A stretch of DNA of 64,000 nt, taken from positions 31,683,961 through 31,747,960 of the forward strand of contig OY747713.1 of the NCBI GenBank assembly GCA_963556495.2. Reading direction: 5' to 3'. Positions within the stretch are counted from its first letter, which is position 1. Each line of letters starts with the position of its first letter. This stretch comes from Valencia hispanica. Taxonomy: Eukaryota; Chordata; Actinopteri; Cyprinodontiformes; Valenciidae. Made by a program: the position numbers and the translations under genes. This document shows positions 23,301 through 64,000 of the stretch, one piece after another. The notes beneath the pieces were generated by a model. That model made no database searches, was not told the origin of the DNA, and saw only the letters and a list, made by a program, of their open reading frames with translations.

Positions 23301-26300
23301 CAATTCTGTAACAAGTTTTAAAGAATATGTTCTATTCTTATTTTCCTCAGAGTAACACAGTGGAGGACAGCAAATCCTTATCTAACCATTCAGGAATTGA
23401 TGGTGTGGTTCATAGCGTTGGTTCCTCATTGCATCTGGCATTAGTCAGTGTAGTCCCTATAAAATAAGGTAATTAGCCATAGGAGGTTGGTTCCCTGGTT
23501 TCATTCAGAGCTGTGTACTTTAAAGCAGAATGACCCCACCCACTCCTTTGACAAACTGCAACCTCCTGAAACATGAGCGAGACAGAATTTTTTTTCCACA
23601 TGGAATGACTCACAAGGCATATAATAGAGCTAGACACCACAGGAAATTCATTGGAAAAAAAACGAGTAAATGCAGCCTTTGAGATCCTCTTTCTTACATA
23701 TAAAGCCCTTAATAATCAATCCATCATCATACATCAGATAAATGATTGTTCCATATGATCCTAACAGATCACTTCGTTGTCAGATTGCAGGTTTATTTGT
23801 GGTTCCTAGGATTTCTAAAAGTAGAACGGGAAGCAGATCTCTTAATTATCAGGCTCCTCTCCTGTGGAACCAGCTCCCAGTTTTAGTCCGTGAGGCAGAC
23901 GCTCTGTCTACTTTTAAGACTAGGCTTAAAACTTTCCTTTTTGATAAAACTTAAGCCTAGTTTATACTTCTCCATCTGTGGAGGTGTGGAGACACGCAGC
24001 TGCACAAGACACAAGAGCTCTCCGACTGGCACTCAAGCAAGGATGGAGTAAAGCCCAATTTTTTAACTATCCATTAAACACAACAGAGAGCACACGTCTG
24101 TGATTGGTCAGCCAAAGATCTTTTCACCAGAAGAGTGCTCTATAGTCAATGTAATTTGTAGTCGGTGCAGCTTTAGGCCACTAGATGCTTTGTATTGCAA
24201 GGCGGATTTTTCTACTATGGTCCTTTGGCGATTTTGAACACCAGGTGTTGTAGAGCAGCGGTCCCCAACCTTTGTTTCGCGATGGACCAGTTTAATATCA
24301 GACAATATTTTAATGGACCGGCCTTTAAGGTGTGGCGGATAAATGATAACGGACGGTATAAAAGCAGGTTATTTTTAAAATTATAACAATAGATGTAAAT
24401 CCAATGTGTATTTGCAGCTTTATTAACAGCGTCCTCCTAACATCGAGCAGACAACATAACACGAGTAACACTCAGCCCCTTAACGCTCTCTGGTCACCAT
24501 GGTAACATTTAAACATACCTTTTAATAATTAAAGATTTAAAACAAATGCAAAGTGCATGAACATACCACAACGTTGAATCAGTGAGAGCCTTGGGCCTTT
24601 TCCCCTTTCCAAAGAAACGATCGAGAGACATTTGTTTTCTATCCATCTTGTTAGCTTGTGGGATTAATTTTAGCGGTAACTATCATGACCAATACAAGCC
24701 TCTTGACGTGTCAAGAAGACTGAGCTATGTAACAGGGATATCCGGTCCATTTTCAAAATAAAACAGCAGTCACCCTCAGATAATAAATAAAACGGAAATA
24801 CTGGAAGTTATTTATTCTTTATATGTGGCCCGTGGCTCAGTACCACATGACCCACGGACCGGTACCGGTCCGCGGCCCAGTGGTTGGGCACCACTGGTGT
24901 AGAGAATAACAAAACAGGCCGCTGTGTTTGTTTACATGCATTTTTAGAATCTTTAAGGAGCTGCACTTCTAGTACAAAGCTTTCCAACTCAATCAAAACT
25001 CGCTCTCTGCTGCCATTGCTCCTTGAGTGGAAATGTGTTTACAAGCTGAAGTAAATAAACTGTTGTCGACCAAATACGTCACTGGAATGGTAGGCAGACC
25101 CGCCAGAAAAGGTCTGCATCCCCTTCTGTTCTGGTGGAGAGCTGCTTTGCAACACTGACACACGAATGGAGAAGTATGAAAGGAAAACATCTCCATCAAT
25201 ATGTGTGAGTGCCAACTTGCTGACGGAGAAGCATAAACTAGGTGTTACAGTCAGAGTGGTCTAGGTCATACTGAACTATCTGACACGTGCCTTCCCCTTA
25301 AGTATTGTTGAAGACCGTGTATTTCCTGAGAGCTATGGCAAGAGGACAATATGCTCTCATACAAAACAAAATTGGTTCAGGAAGGTTTTGAGGAGCAGAG
25401 CAAAGAGTTGGAAGTTTTGACTTGGCCTCCGGTGCACCAGAGCCGCATCCAGTTTAGCGTGAGGGGGATGGGCTGTACAAAGAAGTCTGGTCCATGCAGT
25501 TCCCAATGATTGCAACTTCATTTAAATAACTTCCTGCTAACATCTTGGTGCCAGGGGAAACATGGGTCTAGTTGGGTTCATTCTTTGATGGATGTGGGTT
25601 GTTACGGTAGCAAAAGAGGGAACAACGCTTTTGTGCAGGTGATAATAGAAATAACATGCTTTATTTTTCTATTTTTCTTTCAAAATGTTTAGATTTGTGC
25701 AATAATTCCACTGTGTATTATTAGTTAACGTGTGATAGTTTGAGTGTGAATGAATTTTTTTATAGCCATTTTCTGTTTCATAGTTTCCATCATTATTCAT
25801 GTGAACTACTTTGTGTGTTCCTAGGTATGGGTTTGTGTACTTTAATGAAGATGTGAACATTCAGTCAATCATTGAGGTGAGTGGATTTCTCTCCATGTAT
25901 TATCTCTGTATCTAAACAACCAGGATTCATATTTTCTGTATAATGGTTTTTACCTGTTTATAGCAACAGATCAGTTTTAAAGGGCGGAAACTCAAGCTGG
26001 GACCTGCAATCATGAAACAACGGAGTCCACGTATGTTCATCGTTTCACTTCAGACTATTTTCCTGGGATTTTTTCTTTTTCTGTTTTTTTTCTTTTAATG
26101 GAATCAGAATTATATATTCCTGTTCAGGCTTTGATTTTGTCAGTTTCTGTAAACTTAACTTAAGCAACAGTTATTCCACCCGGAAAGTAATGCAAATGTC
26201 CACAACTTAAGAAAACAGGCCACCAGTACTGTTCTAATGTGGCTCATAAATGCCAGATACAAACCAATGTATTTATTCCTTTTTTCAGGATCCATGCCGT

Positions 26301-29300
26301 CCCGTCTGGTTGGACCTGCTCCTTGGATGAATCCTAGCCAATATATCTACTGTGCATGCTGCTCACCTGTGGGAGGAGGGGTTACACAGCCCTCACCTGT
26401 CTACAGTGGAGGCAACCCCTATAATCAGGTAACCGTTTTTATAGGCAGACTGATGACAAAGTAAAACTAAGCTTATATAAACAGCCAGCATCAGCCAGCT
26501 TGAGAAGCTGGCTGTTCATTAACATGAAGTTTCATCTGTTAAGAGCATATTGTAGGTTAAATATTTTCTAAAATGTCCAAAAGTTACCATTTGAAACATT
26601 TGTTGGATATTTTAAATTTCACAATGCATACCGGCTCAGATTTTAATAAAGTTTCCTAATCTTGACCTGTGACACAAGGGGGAGTTGGGGGAGTCATATG
26701 CTATGTGCTGTCTCAGCTCAGTAGGTAATCAGGTCGAGCAGTTGCGTTATCGAGAATCAGTGTGTTCACTAGTTTTGGATTGCATTGAGTTTTGTTGAAT
26801 GTAAATTACTGTGTTTGTAGATGTTGTACAAACCAGCCTGTCAGGACATCGAGTCCACAGGTTTCCAGAAATGAAGAAAACGACACTACCTTCTGTTTCT
26901 GGGTGGGTTTTGTGCAGCTGAAAAGCCTGGACTTAACCTCTGCTTTGGCTATGAAAAACACGGTTGTTTGTAGCGCTCACTTCAGACTAGGGATGGCCAT
27001 AATTAATCGACGATCGATTAATTGATCATTAAGAATTTCATCGATGACATTTTTTTACCGATCAATTAACCCATGTTCTGTTGCGTAGTGTGAGTTTTGA
27101 AGGAATGCAATTAATTTTGCTATGTGGCAGTATTTAAACACTTTACCACACGAGGGCGATGACTGAAAATAAAACCCACAGGGCGACTCAGTTTCTTGCC
27201 AGTTTCTGTGTATTTCACAAGTAGCATTGTCATGAAGAGGTCGCAGCAAAGTGTGGCGTGGGGCCACTTGGACTAAAAAAACCAAACAAACCAAAAGAAA
27301 AAGGCTCGGTTCACTGCCAACACTGCGAAGCTGTCCATGAGTACTTGAACGCACTTCCAACCCTGGTTAGAAGCGGACTATCCAGCTCTTGGTCTCAACC
27401 TAGCATCAAGTCGGTGTTAGCACGGAGGAGCCGAGATGCACAACGAGCAGAGAAACTTACTCACCGATTACTTTCTGAGGGAGGCTCCCCCACCCCTAAA
27501 TTGCACCCCTACAGACTGGTGGAAAATGAATTAAACAAGATTCCAGAGGCTTGCCAAGTTAGCACGGAGGTATGTGTATCACAGCGACGTCTGTCCCCTC
27601 ACAGCAGATGATCTCAGCGCTGCAGGTCAGACGCGACAGCTGCCTGATGACCATCAGTCTGCTCACCAGGTTGCTTTCGCTTCTGACTCCAGCGCATGTT
27701 AACATGCTCATCTTTCTCTACATAAATCAGTAGACTCATGCTATAAGTTATGGTTTCTTTTGTTTTTGTCTTTTTTACTCTGTTAATGAGCCTAATTCAT
27801 TGTTAGGTACGCTGATCTCTCTCATCCTCTTTCTCGACTCTTTTTGCCAAATGTAACACAAAACTATCAGACCTATAATTATTATATTTTTTTATTAAGT
27901 TATTGTTTAACATAAATTTTTTTTTTTTTTACTTTTTTGGAAAAGAAAAAAAATATGAGCGTCAGTTGTGTTAATGAGTACCGTCTTTTAGCTGTCGGCT
28001 CCGCTGCTTATAGCGCATATTTTCTTTGTGCAACTACCATGAATTAATTCCGTTTAACTTCCACAAGAGGTAATGAAGATCTCAATGAGGAAACACGCTA
28101 TTTTTCCATTCTCACTGCAGTTTAATATAGCCAATGAACACTGATATTTAATAGAAAAATATCGATGATTAATCGAAAATCGATTGTAAATTCTCCCGCT
28201 GATCGATGAAGACGGTTTAATCGAATGCCCATCCCTACTTCAGACCAGATTAAAATCCCAGCAATGTGATGGTCGAGATTTGTGCAGTTTAAGTCTTATT
28301 GTCTAACATCTTTTATATACAGTTTTGTTGAAAGAATGATATGAAAGATAAGAATTCATGTGAAATGTGGGTTGTAAAAGCAACAGTAAAGCTAGCTTGC
28401 AGCACCCAGGCTAATAATGTTAGCTTCACTTAGCAAGGTTTTGTTTTGGCCATTAATCCTTCCCCTGGTCTCTCTCTGGGGCGGGGAGCAGGCTCATAGC
28501 TGTACGGTTGTGGTCCATCATATGCTTCTGAAGGCGTTGTGTTTAAGATGATCAGTTTTCTTAACATCGCCTTCACCACAATTACTGTTATTAAGCATGT
28601 TCTTATTGGTTCTTGGAACAGCCATACTCCTACAACAGCTTCAGCGGGGTGATGGTTCCACAGATGCCGATGAGCTATGCACAGAGTCCCTACCAGTATC
28701 AGGTAAACCTTTAAACACTTTGATTTTCTTCAGCTTCACATTTTTCCTTTAGAAGCAAGCTTGTTGTTTTGTTGCCCTTAGCTGACCTCTCTTCACCTCC
28801 AACATGTAGTACACCCCAGCTCCCTGGATCCCGGACCACAGGACTCGGCCTGTCAATCAGGTGATTGGGATTTCCTGCTTTATTTCAATTCATTGGGGGA
28901 AAAAAACTTTTACTTTTTGCTTAAAACAGATTTTCAAAATCTTTAGTCACTTTTGTTTTCTATATTTTTTCTGCCTTAGATTTTTTTTTTAAATATTCAT
29001 GCCCACCACTGGAGGGTGCTGTTGTGAGTAATTTGACTTTCAAGCAAAACTTGTGCTGCCTGTTATCTGATTCTAAATCCTGTTTTTAGAGCTTTGTGGA
29101 CTGTGGAGTTCAGACTATGCTGACTGTGCTGTAGTTGAGAGCTACTGAGACTTCTGCAAGGTAAAGCTGTACATCTGGGCACTGCCTTATCATACAGTTT
29201 GAACTGAACTGTAGATATTATGCTTTTGCATGTGTGTGTCTGGGGGGGGGGGATTAATTGATCTGATCATATTTGACATGCATTTGAATTGTTAGCTTTT

Positions 29301-30945
29301 TGTCACAATTTATCTACCTGTGGTCATTTCAGTTTTAGTTGATTAAATTTTCAGTAGATTAGAATATGAACTCATTGAGGAATGCATTTTTTGGGCTTCT
29401 TGCATCTTTGAGAAAAAAACCCTTTTCTTTACAACTAAGTAAAGTGTTTATCTTTGGATAAAAGAGGAACAAAATTGATATTCTGAAAGGCACAAAGAGA
29501 CCCGCATTGCAATTATGCAGTAGTTCATGGTACAGGGACCCTTACTTAGTATTAAATGCATATATTAAATAGTTAGAAATTCAAATAAAATTTAAGAACT
29601 AGTCTTATGTAATTACAAGAGAAGATTTTTAAATTTTCCTTAGCTGGAAGCCATAATCTTAATAATTAACAGAAAAGTGCTTGAAATATGTTATTAGTTT
29701 AAAGAAAATAGATCATTTCCTTATGATCTTTCATGTTTTCCAGATGCAGGTTGCAGTAGCATCAACCGGCCAGGATAAGGACAAGATGACATCTGGACGT
29801 CTGAAAGCATCCCAACTCCTCAGGTTGTTTTCAGGATGCCCTCGTCTCGCCTTCGCCTCAAGTTTTTCAGAGCCATTTTAACACAAGACTTCTTGAGCTT
29901 TCCACTTAAAAACCGAACCACTTGGATCCCAGCCACTTTAACCGAGATCGGTGAGGTTGACTCATGGTTGGCTGCTTTTAACTCACACAGATCACAGAGA
30001 CTTTTATAGAAGATGAGAAGAGCACGTTTAGTATACCAGCCAAAACATGGGATCACTTTTTTTTTTTTTTTTTTTTGTAGTCCCAAACAAAAAATGGAAA
30101 GGCTTTTAATCTCACTTTTTCTGTTTATTTATATATTATGTTTAATTTATGTTTTTCTATTTTATTGGGTTTGTTTAGTGTGTTTTAAGGGCTCTCTGTA
30201 CATGGGACGAAATAGGTTTGTATATTTGTACATTGTAGCAATCTGTTCTCGACACTCGATTTTTCTTCAGGTCTAATGCTCCTCTGATTAAGATCTTTAT
30301 TAACATTCCTACAGCATAAGGGCACCATCATCAATTTTAAGCATTCTGGTATTTTGCGCTCCCTTTTTGTTTCACTGGGTGTCACTGTAGTAAATGAAAG
30401 GCAGCTTTAGCTTCGCACCTCAGCACCATTAGTAATTTTTGTTTTGGTCGTTAGTCTAAATGTTGGTCATGTGCCTCCAGAAGTTCACAGTCCAGACATC
30501 ATCAATTCACTTTGCTTTTACTCATGAATCAACTAATGTTTGGAGAAAATAACAAGAGTTTTTCAAAACTGAAGTGCTTTGTTGCAGCCGGTTGTTCGGT
30601 ACTCAGTTTATTCACTGTTCAGACTGTTTGGGGTTTCAGTGTCATTGCATGTCTCACACAAAGGGTTTTAGACATTTGATAAGTGAATGCACTTTGTGGT
30701 TTTAAGTTTCATTTTAAACATAGCCTAATATAGATGCACATTTACATGTGGTGTACATCAGTTTTTTTTTTTCTTGCTTTTTATTCATTTCTGGACATTG
30801 ACCTCAAGTTGTGCAGACGCCACTGTGTTGAGACGTTTTGTTCTGAGAGCCTGAGAAAGTCACTGAAGTTTTCTGTTTCTGTTTGGTTCTCTGTTGTTGT
30901 TGGGTTTGGTTTATTTTGTTCAATAAATTGGTTTCGTCATAATTT
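20340..30945 (+). CDS. dazl: dazl, deleted in azoospermia-like (complete, 9 coding-bearing exons)
   Basis: DAZL is a germ-cell cytoplasmic RNA-binding protein that binds 3' UTRs and promotes translation of germline mRNAs. Coding exons are 20443..20445 (the ATG alone, then GTAAGT), 21109..21231, 21707..21798, 25825..25876, 25964..26030, 26289..26428, 28622..28702, 28810..28860 and 29090..29134, giving 654 nt and 217 residues. The RRM (about residues 33-115) shows RNP2 LFVGGID and RNP1 KGYGFVYF, with the helix [20 protein letters not shown]. After it come the [12 protein letters not shown] segment and a Tyr/Pro/Gln-rich tail with the DAZ-like block [11 protein letters not shown], ending [13 protein letters not shown]. 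All junctions are GT-AG with consistent phases and no internal stops. The NGYILPEG block and C-terminal VDCGVQT favour dazl over boule. The TSS position is approximate. It is followed by rftn1 on the same strand, the order I recall for tetrapods. Confidence 0.95.
20443..20445 (+). CDS. dazl: dazl coding exon 1 (start codon only)
   Basis: ATG is followed directly by the donor GTAAGT, so exon 1 contributes only Met. The next exon opens with GAT TTC AAC (DFN). No other in-frame ATG precedes the RRM blocks before Met-40 (GGIDMK), so this start is needed for a full RRM. Confidence 0.8.
21109..26030 (+). CDS. dazl: dazl exons 2-5 (RRM-coding block)
   Basis: Exon 2 (21109..21231) carries [20 protein letters not shown] and thus RNP2. 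Exon 3 (21707..21798) carries [14 protein letters not shown]. Exon 4 (25825..25876) carries [17 protein letters not shown], with RNP1 built over the exon 3/4 junction. Exon 5 (25964..26030) carries [17 protein letters not shown]. Intron 3 (21799..25824) is 4 kb because of nested transposon insertions. Confidence 0.95.
22200..23953 (+). mobile_element. Decayed non-LTR retrotransposon (SGNH-like, endonuclease and 3' end remnants) in dazl intron 3
   Basis: 22408..22716 encodes a remnant ([38 protein letters not shown]) resembling the SGNH hydrolase-like domain of CR1/L2-type fish LINE ORF1 products. Near 23005..23100 broken frames read [13 protein letters not shown], an endonuclease-domain block. 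23742..23954 reads [20 protein letters not shown] and [11 protein letters not shown], typical of the C-terminal end of such LINE ORF2 products. The reverse transcriptase core is missing, so there is a large internal deletion. The segment 22210..22490 matches 46835..47080 in reverse. Confidence 0.7.
23954..25244. mobile_element. PIF/Harbinger-like MITE in dazl intron 3
   Basis: Left terminus AGCCTAGTTTATACTTCTCC, right terminus GGAGAAGCATAAACTAGGTG, so terminal inverted repeats of about 18 bp with a few mismatches. TTA flanks both sides (23951..23953 and 25245..25247), the 3-bp target duplication of Harbinger elements. No transposase is seen. The hAT-like MITE at 24256..24896 is inserted within it. 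Confidence 0.7.
24256..24896. mobile_element. hAT-like MITE nested inside the Harbinger-like MITE
   Basis: Termini CAGCGGTCCCCAACC and GGTTGGGCACCACTG are inverted repeats of the CAGTGGTCCCCAACC type. Flanks 24248..24255 (TTGTAGAG) and 24897..24904 (GTGTAGAG) are a 7/8 target duplication. Near the right end is a palindrome around ACCGGTACCGGT. Non-autonomous. Confidence 0.85.
25245..25824. other. Rest of dazl intron 3
   Basis: No recognised gene or repeat family is seen, apart from AT-rich sequence leading to the exon 4 acceptor at 25823..25824. Confidence 0.5.
26289..29134 (+). CDS. dazl: dazl exons 6-9 (C-terminal Tyr/Pro-rich tail)
   Basis: Exon 6 (26289..26428) carries [15 protein letters not shown]; exon 7 (28622..28702) carries [20 protein letters not shown] and SPYQYQ; exon 8 (28810..28860) carries [17 protein letters not shown]; exon 9 (29090..29134) carries [14 protein letters not shown] and TAG. 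In this family the tail mediates self-association and translational partners. Intron 6 is enlarged by a hAT-like element. Confidence 0.93.
26988..28237 (+). mobile_element. hAT-like transposon remnant in dazl intron 6, exact 8-bp TSD
   Basis: Termini TAGGGATGGCCATAATTAAT and GAATGCCCATCCCTA are inverted. CTTCAGAC lies on both sides (26980..26987 and 28238..28245). Between them broken frames resemble a hAT transposase: near 27490..27720 the reading [16 protein letters not shown] and [11 protein letters not shown] matches the C-terminal dimerisation region, and a BED-finger-like start lies near 27240..27330. Most of the catalytic core is deleted. TATCGAT-type palindromes lie just inside both ends. 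Confidence 0.85.
29090..29160 (+). other. dazl: dazl exon 9 with start of 3' UTR
   Basis: The stop TAG is at 29132..29134 and exon 9 runs on to a GTAAAG donor after 29160, only 26 nt past the stop. This spacing is below the distance usually needed for nonsense-mediated decay. Confidence 0.7.
29744..30945 (+). other. dazl: dazl terminal 3' UTR exon with polyadenylation signal
   Basis: It opens after a TTTTCCAG acceptor at 29743 and runs to just after AATAAA at 30922..30927. It contains a 17-nt T run at about 30057 and one GCACTT at 30689..30694, the miR-430 seed match known from fish germ-plasm mRNAs; a single hexamer is weak evidence. The end is approximate. Confidence 0.65.
30922..30927 (+). 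terminator. dazl: AATAAA polyadenylation signal of dazl
   Basis: This is the first canonical signal downstream of the dazl stop in the terminal exon, followed within 30 nt by T/GT-rich sequence. Confidence 0.6.
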
Positions 30946-32149
30946 GTAGTAAAAAGACATTTCCTGTTTTGTAGAAAATCTTAAGTATTAAAGCTTCCAC
31001 CACGTGTCTTGATCTGCATGGAGCTGTCAAGAGCAGGGTGGCTGGTTTCATTCTTCAATCCGCCTCCCGTCAGTGGTTGCTGCTCCTCAGTCAGGCTTGC
31101 CTGGCAACAAGCCCCTCATCTTCTGGTCACAGAGCATTTTGTTTTTGTCACAGCCTGATGGTGTGACGGAGTTCCCCAGAGTGCCCCTTCCAGCCTTTGA
31201 CCCAGCCTCCCTCATCCTCCCGTCAGACGTTTGTGAATTATGGATTAGTCTGGATAGCTTCTTATTCTTATGAAATATAAATTTTTCCTAAGACCCTCGG
31301 AAAACATACATTCAACCGTGATTGTAGATTCACAGGATTCTTATGCAGTCTGAAAAAACTTTTCAGTACTTTCCAGGTCTGGATAAGTGGAGAAAAACAT
31401 TTCATTGTCTAAATCCGTGTTTGTCCTCCATCTATTTTTCTGTATAAATCCATCTGTCTCACCATTCATTCATTTAGTCATCAATCAACTCGATTCATCC
31501 TCCATTCTTTTAATGATGTATATCCCATCTTAATATTTTTTTCCTGCATCAGTCATCCACTTACCTCCATAATCTATTTTTGAAGTTACCATCCATCCAC
31601 TAGCCTTATTCATTAATTCGTTGATCCATCCCTTCTTCCATTTATCAACCATCCATTAATGTATTATTCTCTCCATCCATTCATTGATTATCTACCCTTG
31701 TATTATTCATCCCTCTATGTATTGGTCCATCCATTGTAATGGTCAACATTCTTATATCTATAACCTCTTGTCTTTTTCTAATAATTTGTTTGTCTGTTTG
31801 CCTTTTTTTCCAATTTTCACTTCCTTTCTCTTTCTAATTTTTGCAGGTTCCCTGTTTTACATCCTATACTTTTAGATTTGACTAAATGGATTGGAGAACT
31901 CTGGAATTTTAGGGCTGATAAAGTCTGGAATTGGAACTTTTTCTACAAAGATGTCAAATAACTTCAGTTGCATATTTCTGCTCAGTTATGTCGCTTACTC
32001 GGTCTGCTGTTTATATCTAGCCTAAATAAGTAGTCATTTCAGAGTTCTTACAGGACGCACGTTTTTTCCTGGTGTGTTTGGTGCAGCAAGAAGGGAACAA
32101 CACGAAGGCGAGGGGAGATGATAACCCGCCCTCTTTTTTTTTTATTTCT

Positions 32150-32150
<1 letters not shown>
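30946..32150. other. dazl-rftn1 intergenic region
   Basis: No gene is seen. 31440..31740 is a degenerate CATTCATC/CCATC-rich minisatellite-like tract. The rest shows no recognised repeat. Confidence 0.6.

Positions 32151-64000
<31,850 letters not shown>

Noticed and set aside
27258..27611. 117-residue plus-strand ORF as a dazl exon
   Set aside because: It lies inside a hAT-like element with target duplications; dazl exons 6 and 7 join in phase without it.
29681..29881. 66-residue ORF in the dazl terminal exon
   Set aside because: It lies after the dazl stop in the 3' UTR and has no family resemblance.

Overview
This window is vertebrate nuclear DNA, almost certainly from a teleost fish. It has AT-rich introns, compact exons with GT-AG junctions, abundant decayed Tc1-like, hAT-like, Harbinger-like and non-LTR retrotransposon copies, a tRNA-derived fish SINE, and long simple repeats. 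No prokaryotic operons, CRISPR arrays or viral genomes are visible. I recognised genes by reading spliced translations and comparing them with remembered families; no database search was run.

Three protein-coding genes are supported. (1) On the minus strand, 1..19046 holds the 5' half of an axonemal dynein heavy chain gene, best matched to dnah3. I place 43 coding exons, from the start codon at 19046 through the N-terminal tail, the linker and AAA1-AAA3. The gene runs off the left edge before AAA4, the stalk and the microtubule-binding domain. (2) On the plus strand, about 20340..30945 is a complete dazl gene: nine exons carry coding sequence for a 217-residue protein with an RRM, followed by a spliced 3' UTR. 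(3) On the plus strand, from about 32150 past 64000, is the 5' part of rftn1 (raftlin): a non-coding first exon and three coding exons separated by very long introns.

dnah3 and dazl are head to head, with start codons 1.4 kb apart. The shared interval holds an X-box-like RFX site, two forkhead motifs and two hairpins, one with arms above 90 nt. A motile-cilium gene and a germ-cell RNA-binding gene thus share an upstream region. dazl next to rftn1 matches the tetrapod gene order as I remember it, while dnah3 at this position would be a fish-side arrangement to verify.

The rest is transposon-rich. dazl intron 3 holds a non-LTR retrotransposon remnant, and abutting its end a Harbinger-like MITE that itself contains an inserted hAT-like MITE. 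dazl intron 6 holds a 1.25 kb hAT-like element with an exact 8-bp target duplication. rftn1 intron 1 holds a nearly full-length Tc1-like element broken by point lesions, and the right edge cuts another Tc1-like copy. Non-repetitive, high-complexity blocks in rftn1 intron 2 are candidates for conserved regulatory DNA. I see no clear new biological system; the shared dnah3/dazl promoter region is the most interesting feature.
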